Assembly (NCBI GenBank): GCA_025667525.1
Contig: CM046876.1
Location: forward strand, 18,835,320-18,899,319
Reading direction: 5' to 3'
DNA from: Glebionis coronaria
Taxonomy: Eukaryota; Streptophyta; Magnoliopsida; Asterales; Asteraceae
Length of the DNA: 64,000 nt
Each line of letters starts with the position of its first letter. Position 1 is the stretch's first letter. Of this stretch, positions 32,173 to 45,774 are shown piece after piece. The translations under genes were made by a program, and so were the position numbers. The notes beneath the pieces are model-generated. The model worked only from the letters and a program-made list of their open reading frames with translations. It had not been told where the DNA came from and did not search any database.

Positions 32173-35109
32173 TGTAACACCCCCAAATTTTGGTCATAAC
32201 AGCGGAAGGGTCATTGGGTGTTACTATCATGGTTCAATCTCATAATCATAGAAAACGGCTCAAAACAAGTCGTTTTAATAAACATCCATTCATTCTCATT
32301 CGATAGAAGTACAATTTCATACACGGTCCCAATTAACTTCAAGTTTACAAAACTTAGTAAATTTGAAAAATTATTTGAATGGATATAATTTATAAAAGCG
32401 GGCCAAACTTTTCAAATAAGCAAGCTTCACGAAACCGCCTTCCTCGAGTCAATGGACCTGAGATAAAACATGTTAAAAAGTCAGCAAAATTTGCCGAGTG
32501 AATCTATAGAGTTTAATTTAAATAAAGAGAACATAAGTATTCAAAAATAACCTTCCATGGTTAATAATTTATCAAAGACAATTATGTTGTACGGACATAA
32601 TTATCGTGTCATTACATAAGTCTCGTGACATTGAACGTTAACATATATTATTTCAGCCCAACACACCTAGCCAAGTGTGTATATTTCTCTTATACAATGC
32701 ATCCGATGTTTCATTACTAGTGCATCACAACACCACGCGAGAGCTAATTGCGACCGAACTGGGCTTCACCCCGATAGATCTATCCATAGCATTAGCGTTA
32801 TCTCGATTAACAATTCACGATTCATGGGTCTTTTAAGGCTAAACAAACTTATGTAATAACTTCCATCTAAACATACAATTAAGTTCTTTGTGTTCAATTT
32901 TAAAAACAATCATGAGTTTACCACAACTTATAGTTGTACATTTCAATTTCAATAATTAGTTTTCAAGTAAATAGGGTTCCCACAACTTCTCGTTGCACCC
33001 ATACTTTTCCAATAAGTAGGGCTTCCACAACTTCTCGATGTACCCTTTTATTTTAATAAAAAAAGCATGTTATCTCCCTCGCGGGTTTTATAAAACAAGT
33101 AAACATGTTAAAAGCGAGGCTATAGACTCGCCTTAGCCAATAGTGGTAATGAGACGATCGCCGACGATTAGTGATGCCCGTTTAAACACAAAAACCGCAA
33201 CCTACCAAATAAGGCGCGTTCGTTAATAATCGACTTACGTATAAATCATACTTAAATAATATAAAAATCAAAATTACAAAACCAAGACAATCCCGAAAAA
33301 TTTAATAATACAAGTGTTATTACTATACCCTTTTATTCAACACTATTCTTTTAAACACTTGCACTCTCGATATTGACCCGTCTTAAGACGCCAAGTCAAC
33401 ACAAAGCAAATTATCATTTTACTTCCCTCGGACCAGTAACTAAGTTATCTATATAATGACTTAACACTTGAGTAAATCACCATGTCCAATAGTGAGTACT
33501 CAACTCACGCCACATAATTATTGAACTACATGTCCAAAATACCAATCAGCATGTACACTCCAAATGTACACACCAATCGAACCTATCTAGACTTGTCCGA
33601 TTTCGACGAAACTTGGTAACAAACTCAAATATAATATGAATAAGACTCAGTTTAAACTTCATTCAAAAATATTACTCCTAAGACCTTCTGCCCGACACAT
33701 CTTCGTGTTGTAAAAATCGGACAGATTTACGTCTTCAACTCGTAAAGCCATTTTGACATATCTAAACAACTCTATTTATAAAACCGACACTCGGGTTTGA
33801 AAATACACTCGTGACCTGAGGTTTAGACTCCAACATCAGTCCTTGAGCATTTTCAAAACTCATTCTATAGTCCCCGAGATTCGATCCAAATATCGACAAC
33901 AATTTTCGGATTGTGCCGATACTCGTCTTCCGGTACACAAATACTAAAACTAGCATAACTTTTCGCTCGTAATGAGTTAGAAGCTCATTCAAGCGGCAAA
34001 ACGAGCGTCTTGAAGATTACTACAACAATATCAAATAATATAAGCCTATCGTAGAACTTAAACCCACGAAATAATCTGTTGTAAGCTGCTGTCCCAAAAA
34101 TACATTTTAGAAATCATGTGAAATCAACATTTTGACCCATTTTCACCACTTCTATACTCTTAATAAGAACCTACAATCACTCTAATACATCCCTTTCAAT
34201 CCCATAACACTTGCATGTACATATTATCAAAAGAAAATTAAAAAATACATACATGTAATTAATAAAATAAAGCATAAACATGTTAAACAACACATTTATA
34301 TTATAAAAATGGATCAAACTCCACAAGATTTTATGAATATTAAAAACATGGTGCATGTAAGAAAGTTTTATACCAATAGAATCCTCTTTTGATTTGCAAG
34401 GTGGGTCTTGAATTTGATTTAGATGAATCAAAGTAGAATTCAAGAAATTGGGAGGGTTTTGGTGTTGATGGTTGACGGCAAAAAGGAGGAACAAGAAGGG
34501 TGGTGGGTTTTTTTTTTATAAAATAATTTTGTATGTGTTTTAGTGCTAGTGGAGAATCCTTTTATAGTGGGGTGGAGGGGTAGATTTTGCCAATTTGTGA
34601 TAGTTTTGGTCCAAAATGAAATTAAGTAGTTGTAAGGGTAGAAAATGTAAATATTAAATTTTGAAAATATTTACGGGACTCGGGTTTCGTAAAAATACTT
34701 TTTAAAAGTTAACACGCTTCTTAAATATAATAATATAACTTCGACACGACTTAAAACGTAATTAAATCGAAAACGTCGAAAATATTAAATATCGAGACAA
34801 TCGATAATAAAACGTAAATTTTTGGGCATCCGTCGGTATCGCGATCATTACTAGTTCTCGTCATTCGTTAAAACGTAAAATACGAGAAATAAAGATTGAA
34901 TATAATAAAATCATTTTATGATAATTTGAGAATATAATATCGATACTTAATGTATTTCTTGTCGGTTTTCATCGAAACGACATTCTTATGTTAAGTTTCA
35001 AATAATAACCTTCTCGGTTAGCCGATAATTTAAAATTCTCATTAAAGTAAACATGTAATACGTACTAGTCGAGATTAAAATAACGACCTGAAATTGACGG
35101 ATTGTCACA
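32173..35109 (-). repeat. Gypsy 3' LTR
   Basis: 2937 bp, from TGTAACACCCCCAAATTT to GGATTGTCACA on the plus strand. It is unusually long for the element's interior and contains no gene. A minus-strand polypurine tract (CCAATTTGGTGGGGATAA, 35110-35127) borders it. Confidence 0.95.
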
Positions 35110-35685
35110 TTATCCCCACCAAATTGGGATCTTCGTCCCGAAGATCAACTTGCGTTCTTCCTCGATCGCTCATTGAAATCAAAGAGTTAAATGAATTTTG
35201 GTCCTCATCTTGAGTTCCATCAGATTTGACAATAAGAATACGAATTTGCTTCAGTTGTCTAACTTCCTTATCGATAATATCAACAAGTACTTTGATGAAA
35301 TGCAACTTACCGTCGATTCATACTTCACCAAGAGAGATAATAAGATCTTCGTCAGAAAGAAATTTCTTTAGGTTCGACATATGAAAATTATTGTGAATTC
35401 CTTGTAGCTCTCGAGGTAATTTAAGTTTTCATGCCGTCGGACCTACCATCGATATCATCTCGAATGGTCCAAACTAACGGGGACTTAACTTCCCACGTTT
35501 TCCAAAATACATAACACCTTTCCATGGTGATAACTTGGCATAACTTTTTCCACCTACCTCGAATTTCAAAGGTTTTCATTTCACATCATCATAGCTTTCA
35601 TGTCTACTACGAGTGGTTAACAAACGATTCTTAGTTCGCATGATCATTTTATTTATCAGAATAAAATGAGCAGAGTCAATCAATC
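35110..35685 (-). pseudogene. Gypsy integrase C-terminal domain
   Basis: Minus-strand text includes SRHESYDDVK, SPWKGVMYFGKRGKLSPR, then FGPFEMISMVGPTA, NNFHMSNLKKFL and EVRQLKQIRILIVK. This is the integrase C-terminus and chromodomain-like tail of Ty3/gypsy pol. At least four stops interrupt it. The catalytic integrase core expected upstream is largely absent. Confidence 0.75.
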
Positions 35686-36349
35686 AACATTGACAGAAAT
35701 CGAATCATATTCAGACTGAGTTTTCGAGAGCTTAACAATGAATCCATTGTAATTTGCTCCAACTTCACGAATGATAACGAATAACACAATCGTAATCACT
35801 TAAAAGGCTTATTTACCTCTTTTATTCCGGAATACATCGTAGGCTCTTTCTATTGGTGGATACCGTACATTAGTGCCATACAATTAATGTCTTAATAGAC
35901 GAAGAGTAAAATCACCGCACCCAACTACAAGTCATGGGTTGTGCAGTTTTCTCATTCTTCCTAAGTTTGCTACAAGCATAAACAAATCAAACAGCTCTAA
36001 ATCCTTCAAGAGATATAACACGATCAACAACAAAATCTTTAGTTCTTTCAGGTAACGATAAGATCAGCGTGCTGGAGAGTTTTCTTTTCATGGTCTGAAA
36101 AACTTTCTCTCCATTATCACCCCACATAACGGTTCATTCTTTTTAGTTATCTTAGTTAATGGTTTTGATATCAAAGAGAATCCTTCAATAAACCTTCAGT
36201 AATAACCAGCCAAACCTAGAATTTGTCGTACTTCAGTTGGAATAGTTGGAACATTCAAATTTTCGAGGGCTTCGATTCTCGCAGAATCAACATGTATGCC
36301 ACTTTTGTCAATCACATGACAGAGAAGTTGTACCGAACCAAGCCAAAAA
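35686..36349 (-). pseudogene. Gypsy RNase H region, heavily decayed
   Basis: Weak traces of the RT end and RNase H linker ([18 protein letters not shown] near 36190-36245) are visible. After that no motif can be followed to the integrase tail, so part of RNase H and the integrase core is deleted or unrecognisable. Confidence 0.5.
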
Positions 36350-37107
36350 TCACACTTTAAAAATTTTGGGTACATCTTTTCTTTCTTTAAGAAGTTTATA
36401 GATAATCCCTAAGTGTTCGGCATGTTCTTTCTCGCTCTTAGAGCAGATTAGAATATCATCAATGAAAACAATCACGAATTTATCAAGACATGGCTTACAC
36501 ATACAAGTCATTAAGTCAATGAATACAACAGGCGTATTGGTTAAACCAGAAGGCATAACACTAAAATCATAATGATCATCACAAGTTCTAAGCGCCGTAA
36601 TAGGAATATCTTCCTCGCGTATGCGAAGTTGATGATAAGCAAAACAAAGATCAATCTTGGAGAAAACACCGGAATTTTAGAGAAAACACGAGAGTTTTTA
36701 AGTTGATCAAATAGATCATCAATTCTTGGAAGTGGATAACGATTCTTGATCGTCAGCTTATTCAGCTCTCTGTAATCGATACACATACGAAACGAATCAT
36801 CTTTCTTCTTAGCGAATAGAATAGGAGTTCTACAAACTTACGAGCTCGGTCGAATAAAACATCTATCAGATAGCTCTTAAAACTGCACAAATAATTACTT
36901 CATCTTGGATGGTGTTAATAAATATGGCTCATGTGCCACAGTTGCAACACCAGGAATGAGATCAATTAGGAATTCTATTTGCCGTGGAGGCGGAAGCCTT
37001 GGCAAATCTTCCAGAAACACTTCGGGATAGTCATGAATGACTACAATATCTCTACTCACTTTCCTTACGATTCCTTCTATGATACCTAAGCCATGAATAA
37101 TCCACAA
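36350..37107 (-). pseudogene. Gypsy reverse transcriptase
   Basis: In order: DYPEVFLEDLPRLPPPRQIE (protease-RT linker), [20 protein letters not shown], a frameshift after SRVFSKI (near 36670), [15 protein letters not shown], and the active site VFIDDILIC (near 36450). The catalytic DD pair is intact, but the frame is broken. Confidence 0.88.
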
Positions 37108-37657
37108 CCTTTTTCGATATACTTACGAGCTCTAATGCACGAAAGAATTTTCAATTTGGAATTATTTTTCCCTTTAGTAACCTCATCAGCCTTGCCTTGA
37201 ATTATGTGTCCCATGAGCTAATCAGCCATGCAGACAACTTCACAAATAGTAAATGGCTTAGAAGAAGTCACATCACCACATTTATTCTTGGTCAGCTGTA
37301 AATATACTGCTTGACCTTGATGGTTCGGGTTCCAAAATTCTTGGACATAAAGGAGTCAACTTATGGAAACACTTGATATATCTACCAATGTTAGTTCCCT
37401 CCAGTCTCAGATTGTACAACACTTGCTCCATACTTTGGAAATGCTTCGAGGACAAGTTCCTCAGTTAATCGTTTCCTCACCTTAGTCCATGGTGTCCCAT
37501 AAGTAACGATACCTATGGAAGCAAGTCTGCCATTCCACCAAATTAATGCACGACCTTGGTGAGTAGTGATTTCAAACTACACCTTATCCTCTTGATTAAG
37601 GTCACTGATTTGAAAGAATGGCGCCAGCTTTTCAACAACTGACATAATCCTCCATCA

Positions 37658-37815
37658 TCTTTAGTCCCCTTAAGAGTCTACGGTTACACTTAATGAATGA
37701 AGCGTAGTTATAGCCTCTAATTTCGGGCACATTTTCATCTTTAGTCCCCTTAAGAGTCTACGGTTACACTTAATGAATGAAGCGTAGTTATAGCCTCTAA
37801 TTTCGGGCACATTTG
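37658..37815. repeat. 79-bp tandem duplication in the gypsy gag region
   Basis: CATCTTTAGTCCCCTTAAGA through TTTCGGGCACATTT occurs at about 37658-37736 and 37737-37815 with no difference that I can see. It duplicates part of a gag frame. Confidence 0.88.
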
Positions 37816-37912
37816 TTCCATCCATACCACGAACATTATCAGCTCCAGCTTCAGTTCCACCGGTTCCAGTTCCACCAGTTTTTAGCTTCAGCTCCAATTC
37901 CAGATCCATCAT
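37670..37912 (-). pseudogene. Gypsy gag fragment
   Basis: An 80-codon block has GTGGTEAGADNVRG and IRGYNYASFIKCN. The latter resembles the GCSYKTFLSCNP-like start of gypsy gag. No zinc knuckle is seen. From 37913 to 39337 there is no block that I can assign, only short broken frames. Confidence 0.5.
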
Positions 37913-39337
37913 TCATGTTGGCCATGAATTCAACTAAAGATACAACAACTTATTCACTAATAACTTGGCGCAATCGTGCTTCAATCATAGCTTTCATTGA
38001 CTGCATGAGTCTTGTGTAACGCAAATCAAATCATAATGAGTATTCATTCAATGAGTGCGTTATACGACAGGAATTTACAAGAGAAAAGCAAAGAAAGATA
38101 ATAATAGAACGATGTAGAATTAGGAACCAAAGTATAGTCATCCCATTGATTACAAACTAGTACAAGTCGTATTGTCAAACATTATAGATAATCATCGTCT
38201 AATGCCATACAACTTAAAAGACTAGTCCTACTAACTGTTGTCACAGTTTAGTTAAGGATTAATGAGAAGATACTACCATTGATAAACTAATCTACTAAGA
38301 GTTACTAGGTATTTCATATGGCTAAGAAAGATCCCCGGACCCACAGGAAGAAGATTTCTTCAGTGTTTTTCAAAGACGCTTGATATCCTCCTCAATTGGT
38401 GCTTTTGGAACAGCCCCAATACAACCATCTCACGATCAAAGAATTAGAGGAACAAAATCAAAGAATGAATCGAGCAAACGAATTATGAGTCAATAAGAGT
38501 TTAATCACGCAGATGCTATATGCTTAAGCCCACACGTTTATGAATCGTTATTCCATGGATTGATCAAGTCCTTCCAAATAAGATTCAGAAACTTGTAGTT
38601 CAATAATTTATAATTTCCTTGTTCAAATAAATTGCCAATTTATTTCAACGATTATAATTCACTTTATTTAAGCATCGCCAGCTCAACACAAAAGATCAAG
38701 TTCGAAACAAATGAGAAACTGATTTAACAGAAAATGATCAGTGATATGATATGGAATCCCGGTTGGTATGTGAATACCATACAAATCAATCTCAGTTCCT
38801 AACAATCAATAGTACCATCTCGGACAAACTTGTTTTTATCAAAACAGTATAATGTCGAAGATTAATGAAAATGTAAATTAAATTTACTAAACGAAATGAA
38901 CGAATCGATAAATCAAGAATAAGAACCAAGGAAATCAAAATCCTTGTAACCAAATGAATATCAACAAGAATATTAACCGTTTCGTTGGGATCATGTATAT
39001 CCACAACTTAGTTAATCTCGAGAATAACAAGATTCATTTCAGGAATACCTTCAGCGCTAGCATTAAAATGACTAGGGTGGCTTCGTGACAATCGACGTCG
39101 TATAAATATCTCATATAAATATAAAATTATCATTTATAATTAAATAAATGAAAACATACCTTGTAATTCACAAGTACAAATAATCGATAAAGATTACAAC
39201 AACATATATATAATGCCATATATATAAATACTTTCATTCTCGTCCATTGGCAACTCGGAGGTTTCGCTTGCAACAGTTATAGTTAAAAGATTTCAAAAAT
39301 TTATTTTTGGAAAATCTTTTCGTTCTCTATAACTTGA

Positions 39338-39349
39338 GCTCTGATGCCA
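39338..39349 (-). promoter_or_regulatory. Gypsy primer-binding site
   Basis: The minus strand reads TGGCATCAGAGC, one base from the initiator-tRNA-Met consensus TGGTATCAGAGC, three bases inside the 5' LTR. Confidence 0.85.
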
Positions 39350-39352
39350 ATC

Positions 39353-42296
39353 TGTAACACCCCCAAATTTCGGTCATAACAGCGGAAGGGTCATTGGGTG
39401 TTACTATCATTGTTCAATCTCATAATCATAGAAAACGGCTCAAAACAAGTCGTTTTAATAAACATCCATTCATTCTCATTCGATAGAGGTACAATTTCAT
39501 ACACGGTCCCAATTAACTTCAAGTTTACAAAACTTAGTAAATGTGAAAAATTGTTTGAATGGATATAATTTATAAAAGCGGGCCAAACTTTTCAAATAAG
39601 CAAGCTTCACGAAACCGCCTTCCTCGAGTGCCTTCCCAATGGACCTGAGATAAAACATGTTAAAAAGTCAGCAAAATTTGCCGAGTGAATCTATAGAGTT
39701 TAATTTAAATAAAGAGAACACAAGTATTCAAAAATAACCTTCCATGGTTAATAATTTATCAAAGACAGTTATGTTGTACGGACATAATTATCGTGTCATT
39801 ACATAAGTCTCGTGACATTGAACGTTAACATATATTATTTCAGCCCAGCACACCTAGCTAAGTGCGTATATTTCTATTATACAATGCATCCGATGTTTCA
39901 TTACTAGTGCATCACAACACCAGCGAGAGCTGATCGCGACCGGACTGAGCGTCACCCCGATAGATCTATCCATAGCATTAGCGTTATCTCGATTAACAAT
40001 TCACGATTCATGGGTCTTTTAAGGCTAAACAAACTTATGTAATAACTTCCATCTAAACATACAATTAAGTTCTTTGTGTTCAATTTTAAAAACAATCATG
40101 AGTTTACCACAACTTATAGTTGTACATTTCAATTTCAATAATTACTTTTCAAGTAAATAGGGTTCCCACAACTTCTCGTTGCACCCATACTTTTCCAATA
40201 AGTAGGGTTTCCACAACTTCTCGTTGTACCCTTTTATTTTAATAAAACAAGCATGTTATCTCCCTCGCGGGTTTTATAAAACAAGTAAACATGTGAAAAG
40301 CGAGGCTATAGACTCACCTTAGCCAATAGTGGTAATGAGACGATCGTCGACGATTAGTGATGCCCGTTTAAACACGAAAACCGCAACCTACCAAATAAGG
40401 CGCGTTCGTTAATAATCGACTTACGTATAAATCATACTTAAATAATATAAAAATCAAAATTACAAAACCAAGACAATGCCGAAAAATTTAATAATACAAG
40501 TGTTATTACTATACCCTTTTATTAAACACTATTCTTTTAAACACTTGCACTCTCGATATTGACCCGTCTTAAGACGCCAAGTCAACGCAAGTCAAATTAT
40601 CATTTTACTTCCCTCGGACCAGTAACTAAGTTATTTATATAATGACTTAACACTTGAGTAAATCACCATGTCCAATAGTGAATAATCAACTCACGCCACA
40701 TAATTATTGAACTACATGTCCAAAATACCAATCAGCATGTACACTCCAAATGTACACACCAATCGACCCTATCTAGACTTGTCCGATTTCGAAGAAACTT
40801 GGTCACAAACTCACATATAATATGAATAAGAATCAGTTTAAATTTCATTCAAAAATATTACTCCTAAGAGCCTTCTGCCCGACACATCTTCGTGTTGTAA
40901 AAACCGGACAGATTTACGTCTTCAACTCGTAAAACCATTTTGACATATCTAAACAACTCCATTTATTAAACCGACACTTGGGTTTGAAAATACACTCATG
41001 ACCTGAGGTTTAGACTCCAATATCAGTCCTTGAACATTTTCAAAACTCATTCTATAGTCCCCGAGATTCGATCAAAATATCGACAACAATTTTTGGATTG
41101 TGCCGATACTCGTCTCCCGGTACACAAATACTAAAACTAGCATAACTTTTCGCTCGTAATGAGTTAGAAGCTCATTCAAGCGGAAAAACGAGCGTCTGAA
41201 GATTAATACAACAATATCAAATAATATAAGCCTATCTCAGAACTTAAACCCACGAAATAATCTGTTGTAAGCTGCTGTCCCAAAAATACATTTTAGAAAT
41301 CCTGTCAAATCAACAATTTGACCCATTTTCACCACTTCTATACTCTTAATAACAACCTACAATCACTCTAATCTATCCCTTTCAATCCTATAACACTTGC
41401 ATGTACATATTATCAAAAGAAAATTTAAAAAATCCATACATGTAATTAATAAAATAAAACATAAACATGTTAAACAACACATTTATATTATAAAAATGGA
41501 TCAAACTCCACAAGATTTTATGAAAATTAAAAATATGGTGCATGTAAGAAAGTTTTATACCAATAGAATCCTCTTTTGATTTGCAAGGTGGGTCTTGAAT
41601 TTAATTTAGATGAATCAAAGTAGAATTCAAGAAATTAGGAGGGTTTTGGTGTTGATGGTTGACGGCAAAAAGGAGGAACAAGAAGGGTGGTGGTTTTTTT
41701 TTTATAAAATAATTTTGTATGTGTTTTAGTGCTAGTGGAAAATCCTTTTATAGTGGGGTGGAGGGGTAGATTTTGCCAATTTGTGATAGTTTTGGTCCAA
41801 AATGAAATTAAGTAGTTGTAAGGGTAGAAAATGTAAATATTAAAATTTGAAAATATTTACCGGACTCGGGTTTCGTAAAAATACTTTTTAAAAGTTAAAA
41901 CGCTTCTTAAATATAATAATATAACTTCGACACGACTTAAAACGTAATTAAATCGAAAAAGTCAAAAATATTAAATATCAAGACAATCGATAATAAAACG
42001 TAAATTTTTGGGCATTCGTCGGCATCACGATCATTACTAGTTCTCGTCATTCGTTAAAACGTAAAATACGAGAAATAAAGATTAAATATAATAAAATCAT
42101 TCTTATGATAATTTGAGAATATAATATTGATACTTAATGTATTTCTTGTCGGTTTTCATCGAAACGACATTCTTACGTTAAGTTTCAAACAATAACCTTC
42201 TCGGTTAGCCGATAATTTAAAATTCTCATTAAAGTAAACATGTAATACGTAATAGTCGAGATTAAAATAACGACATGAAATTGACGCATTGTCACA
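39353..42296 (-). repeat. Gypsy 5' LTR
   Basis: 2944 bp, the copy of 32173-35109. It differs by scattered substitutions and a 7-bp indel near 39630. It ends ATTGTCACA and is followed by the target duplication ATATC. Confidence 0.95.
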
Positions 42297-42301
42297 ATAT
42301 C

Positions 42302-44847
42302 TAGGCTAAGAAATGTCTATGCAGTATTGTCAGCTCTTGTAAGCTTCCACCAAGTCACCCCCTTGTGTTTATAAACAACATATTCCACTATGGCAAATTT
42401 CTACCCAAACTTACTAGGTGGGATTTCATCATTTTCTTGCACAACCAGCTGCTTATCTATTTCTTCATTTGATGGATGCTGAGTTTCCTTAGTAACTATA
42501 TTCTAACCTTTTCCATCCTCTTGAGTCTTTTGGCTGCTCTTTGTGCATTGAGTACAGATCTCTCAATTGCTGGAAAACTTGCACCTGCTTGTGATGATGC
42601 ACTCACTTGTGATGATGCACCTGCTTGTGTTGTTTCCATTGTTGTTCCTTCAGCCTTTCTTTTTCTGGATTCCCTAGCTCTCTGTAACATCTCATCTTGC
42701 CTCCTGAGATACTCAGCTTCCTCAGGAGTGTTTATACCTATGAAGTCTTCCATATTTTTCTGTTTTAGAACTGGTCTGACTGCCTTCTGTATTTCCTCAA
42801 AAGTCATGTCTTTGAAGTGACCATCAGTCCACTTTTTGTGTCTCTTGAGCATAACTTTGTAGTGTTCCAGCCTCCCCTTTTTAGACCTCAAATATTTTTC
42901 CTTCTGAATCTGATTTGCCCTTCTTTCCAGATATTCCTTTTGATACTTGTAAACTAAACAAATCAATTCATACCTGTCTTCCAAAGGAGCATTTACCAAC
43001 AACTTTTCCTATTGATCTAGAAATTTTTGAACATGAGGCACCTTTCATCTAACTCTCTATGCATGATTTCAATCTGCTTAAGCATCTCTTTGGGCCTCAT
43101 CTGTTGCATTCTCTGATCCTGCATATGTAGCTCTTCTTGTTGAAGTCTGAGAGCTACATGTTCATCATATTCTTCTTGAGCCCTTTGCTGTTCAGGAGTT
43201 CTGTGCTTGTATTTTCTCTTGGGCTGTTCAACCATGATCCCCTTTCCCTTGTCTTTTGGATCCACTGCTGGTGCTGGTTTTGCTTTAGGTGTAGGTTCTC
43301 CAATTCGAATTCCCTTCTGAGCTGGTTTCCTTCTATTCTTCCTAACAAATGTTTGAGTAATAGGCTTAGCGGGGGAAAAACTTACAGCAGGGGGATCAGT
43401 TATAGCAAGGGAAACTTTTGAAGCATGGTCTTCTTCTTGATTGCCCATAGTCAACAATGTTTGGGCAATCTCTTTTGTAGCAATCCCCTTATCACTTCCT
43501 TTTTCAGCAATTCCTTTCTCGGTTCCTTTCTCAGTACTTGCCACCTTTTTCTTGTTCTAGACCGTGCCCACCAGGTTATTCATACCACTGAGTAGATTCA
43601 TATGTGTTAGGAACTTCCTCCCCTTTGGAAGCATCCTCATCTGTAGATATGATAAGCTTAGGCTTTCTCCTCCCCTCCAATGTAGCAAGTCTGGTTTCCA
43701 AATTAGTGATAACCAGACCCTGCTTTTTGACAGTTTGTACAAGTTGTGCATTTTGCTCTTTCAAGCTAATGCACATATTCGTCAATTCCAAGATGGACAA
43801 TGGTTGCATTCTGCTCTCAACCGTAGAAGGGGATTGCTACCCTCTTTGGGTATCACTAAGTGGGAGGACTTACTGATGGTGTCACTATCCTGCTCATCCT
43901 TTGAGGATGAGACAGTAGTGGTAGCCAAACCCTTAGTGTGCTCCAACCTTTTGGAGGCTCTCCTCTCTGCTACTTTTGAAGATTCACCAAGCAAGGGAGA
44001 CCTGGCAAACCTGGTTTTGGTTCTCCTTTCATGTTTTGGATCAGCAGGGGGTAGAGTGTTGGCAGGGGCATTATCAGGTTTTGTTTTGGCTGCTTCTTGT
44101 CTGATTTGTTTCATCATGATGGGAGTGAGTGGAACAACCCTGCCAGAAAATTATGGAGATGGTGCAACAAGTGTGGTAAACAGTTTGGTAGTGTGTTTGG
44201 TGGCTGAAAAATATCTTTTGTGTTTGATAGGACCATGTTCACTCATATTCAGCAAAAGTTGTGTAAACCTTGGGTACATAAAAAATTAGAATTGCTTGTA
44301 ACATTTTTGATCATTCCTTTGAAAATCATTTGAGAAAAACAGTACTTTCTCCCTGTTGCTAAGAATATCAGGGAAGAAGCAACTTCACTTCCAAATTCAT
44401 TAAAAGCAGTGGTTTTAGGTGACAAACATTGTAAAATTGTATGAACCAAATATTTCCAATGTGGGGCAAACTGACCTTTAGCAAACTTACATTTTTTATA
44501 ATCAGAAAGAGTGTACCCCAATTTTACAAGATCCTCAAAGATTTTAGCATCAGGTAGGTTGGCAATCCCATCCTCATCATCCAAAACAAGCTTGTCCCTA
44601 ATGGAGGCAAGTGTAATCACCTTGGGATGGCCATCTACTATACTCTAAATTGTTACCTCTCTATCCACTGTTTTGGTCATTGAGTTAGACCAAAACTCTT
44701 GGATGTGTGAGGTGTAAATCTTTGGATTGATGAGAAGAGCCACTCTAAAATACGAAGATTTTAGAAAGCCACTTCATCAGTGAATTCTGTTGGTTCATCA
44801 TATAAAAGAGCAATTTGATTGTGATTAGCAGCAATTTTGAGAGACAT
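42302..44847 (-). pseudogene. Copia C extra ORF, N-terminal and middle parts
   Basis: The ORF starts at 44847 (MSLKIAANHNQIALLYDEPT). After a frameshift near 44768 and a stop near 44655 it reads ITLASIRDKLVLDDEDGIAN and LVHTILQCLSPKTTAFNEFG. Middle parts are Lys/Glu-rich and coiled-coil-like (ILELTNMCISLKEQNAQLVQ; RANQIQKEKYLRSKKGR; KRKAEGTT). I recall the SIRDKL/LVHTILQCLSPK block from Asteraceae copia polyproteins, where it lies 3' of RNase H. Its role is unknown; an env-like or accessory capsid role is conjecture. The end near 42302 is cut by the gypsy insertion. Confidence 0.75.
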
Positions 44848-45774
44848 GATAAATAGTGAAAACGTTTGAACGTTTATAGTTGTGAAAGTTAGGTAGGATT
44901 TGGTCGAGGGAGAGAGGTAAACCTGCTGGTTAAGGGAATTAAGTTTTTATGGGCGAATTGAAGAGCTGTGATTGGACCAAATTTTCAAATTACAAAAATA
45001 TCAGAGATAAATCTTGATAAAAAAAAGTAATTTATTTGAAATAATTAAGAAAAGGTTACCAATCAGCGAAGTAAGTGCCTTAAATATCTTTTGAAAAGAA
45101 TAAAATATTCCCTAACCAAAATTTTAGCAACCAGGCCCAACGGCTATAAGCAGGGTAACGGTATTGTCGGTCAACGGTCAAACAAGGGGATGTTGTTTTA
45201 GCAGGGGTATCAAAAGTGAAAGCAGGGGAAAATTTCCTATGGGTATTAGACTAATCATGCAGAGATAAATACTAAATAGCTCTGATATAATGCACATCCT
45301 TGTAAACACAAGGTAGATACACAGAAACTCAAGACTCATCCATTCAGCAAAGTTCTGAACACAAAGAGTTAACACATAAGTAACCCTGCACCAGGTCAAC
45401 CCAAGTAAATAAGCATACCCTAGTCACCATCCCTAGCATTCCCTTGCCTATGGTTAGTTAGTCTTGGCAATGTGTACTAAACATCTGAATTTAGACAACA
45501 AGCTGTTGAATAAAGAAGTGTAAGTACACATTACAGTGCCTCAAGGTTTCAGAATTCTAACAAGCGTTGCAGCAAGTCTTCATCATTCTGAACCCCTACT
45601 CACCAATGGATATGATCTAGAATCATATATAAGTATCCTAAGGATACCCTAAATCTGAAAGGTGTGACCTAACCTCCCCTAAAACATAGAGCATATGCCT
45701 GATTCTCCCATGAGTGTAGCATGCGCCATTTGAATCTCTGCATTGTTATTCTAAAACTACTTATAACCACTTTT
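44848..45774 (-). other. Copia C spacer where RT and RNase H should be
   Basis: This interval lies between integrase and the extra ORF, the position of RT and RNase H in related elements. No RT motif (YVDD, LVARGY, YGLKQ) or RNase H motif (TEAEY) is found in any frame that I read. GCAGGGG motifs occur at about 45202 and 45221. Confidence 0.75.

Larger units (their letters stand above)
32173..42296 (-). mobile_element. Ty3/gypsy element nested in copia C
   Basis: Two LTRs of 2937 and 2944 bp flank a 4.2-kb interior. ATATC occurs on both sides (32168-32172 and 42297-42301). The interior on the minus strand has worn gag, RT and integrase C-terminus. The text resembles Tekay-like chromovirus elements ([50 protein letters not shown]), but the lineage is inferred. 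LTRs are about 97-98% identical over the first 1.2 kb by eye. The interior is short and full of stops, so the copy is non-autonomous. Confidence 0.95.

Noticed and set aside
43564..44289. 241-codon plus-strand frame
   Set aside because: It is the complement of the copia C extra ORF. Its Leu/Ser-rich text has no domain, and minus-strand frames match a known type.
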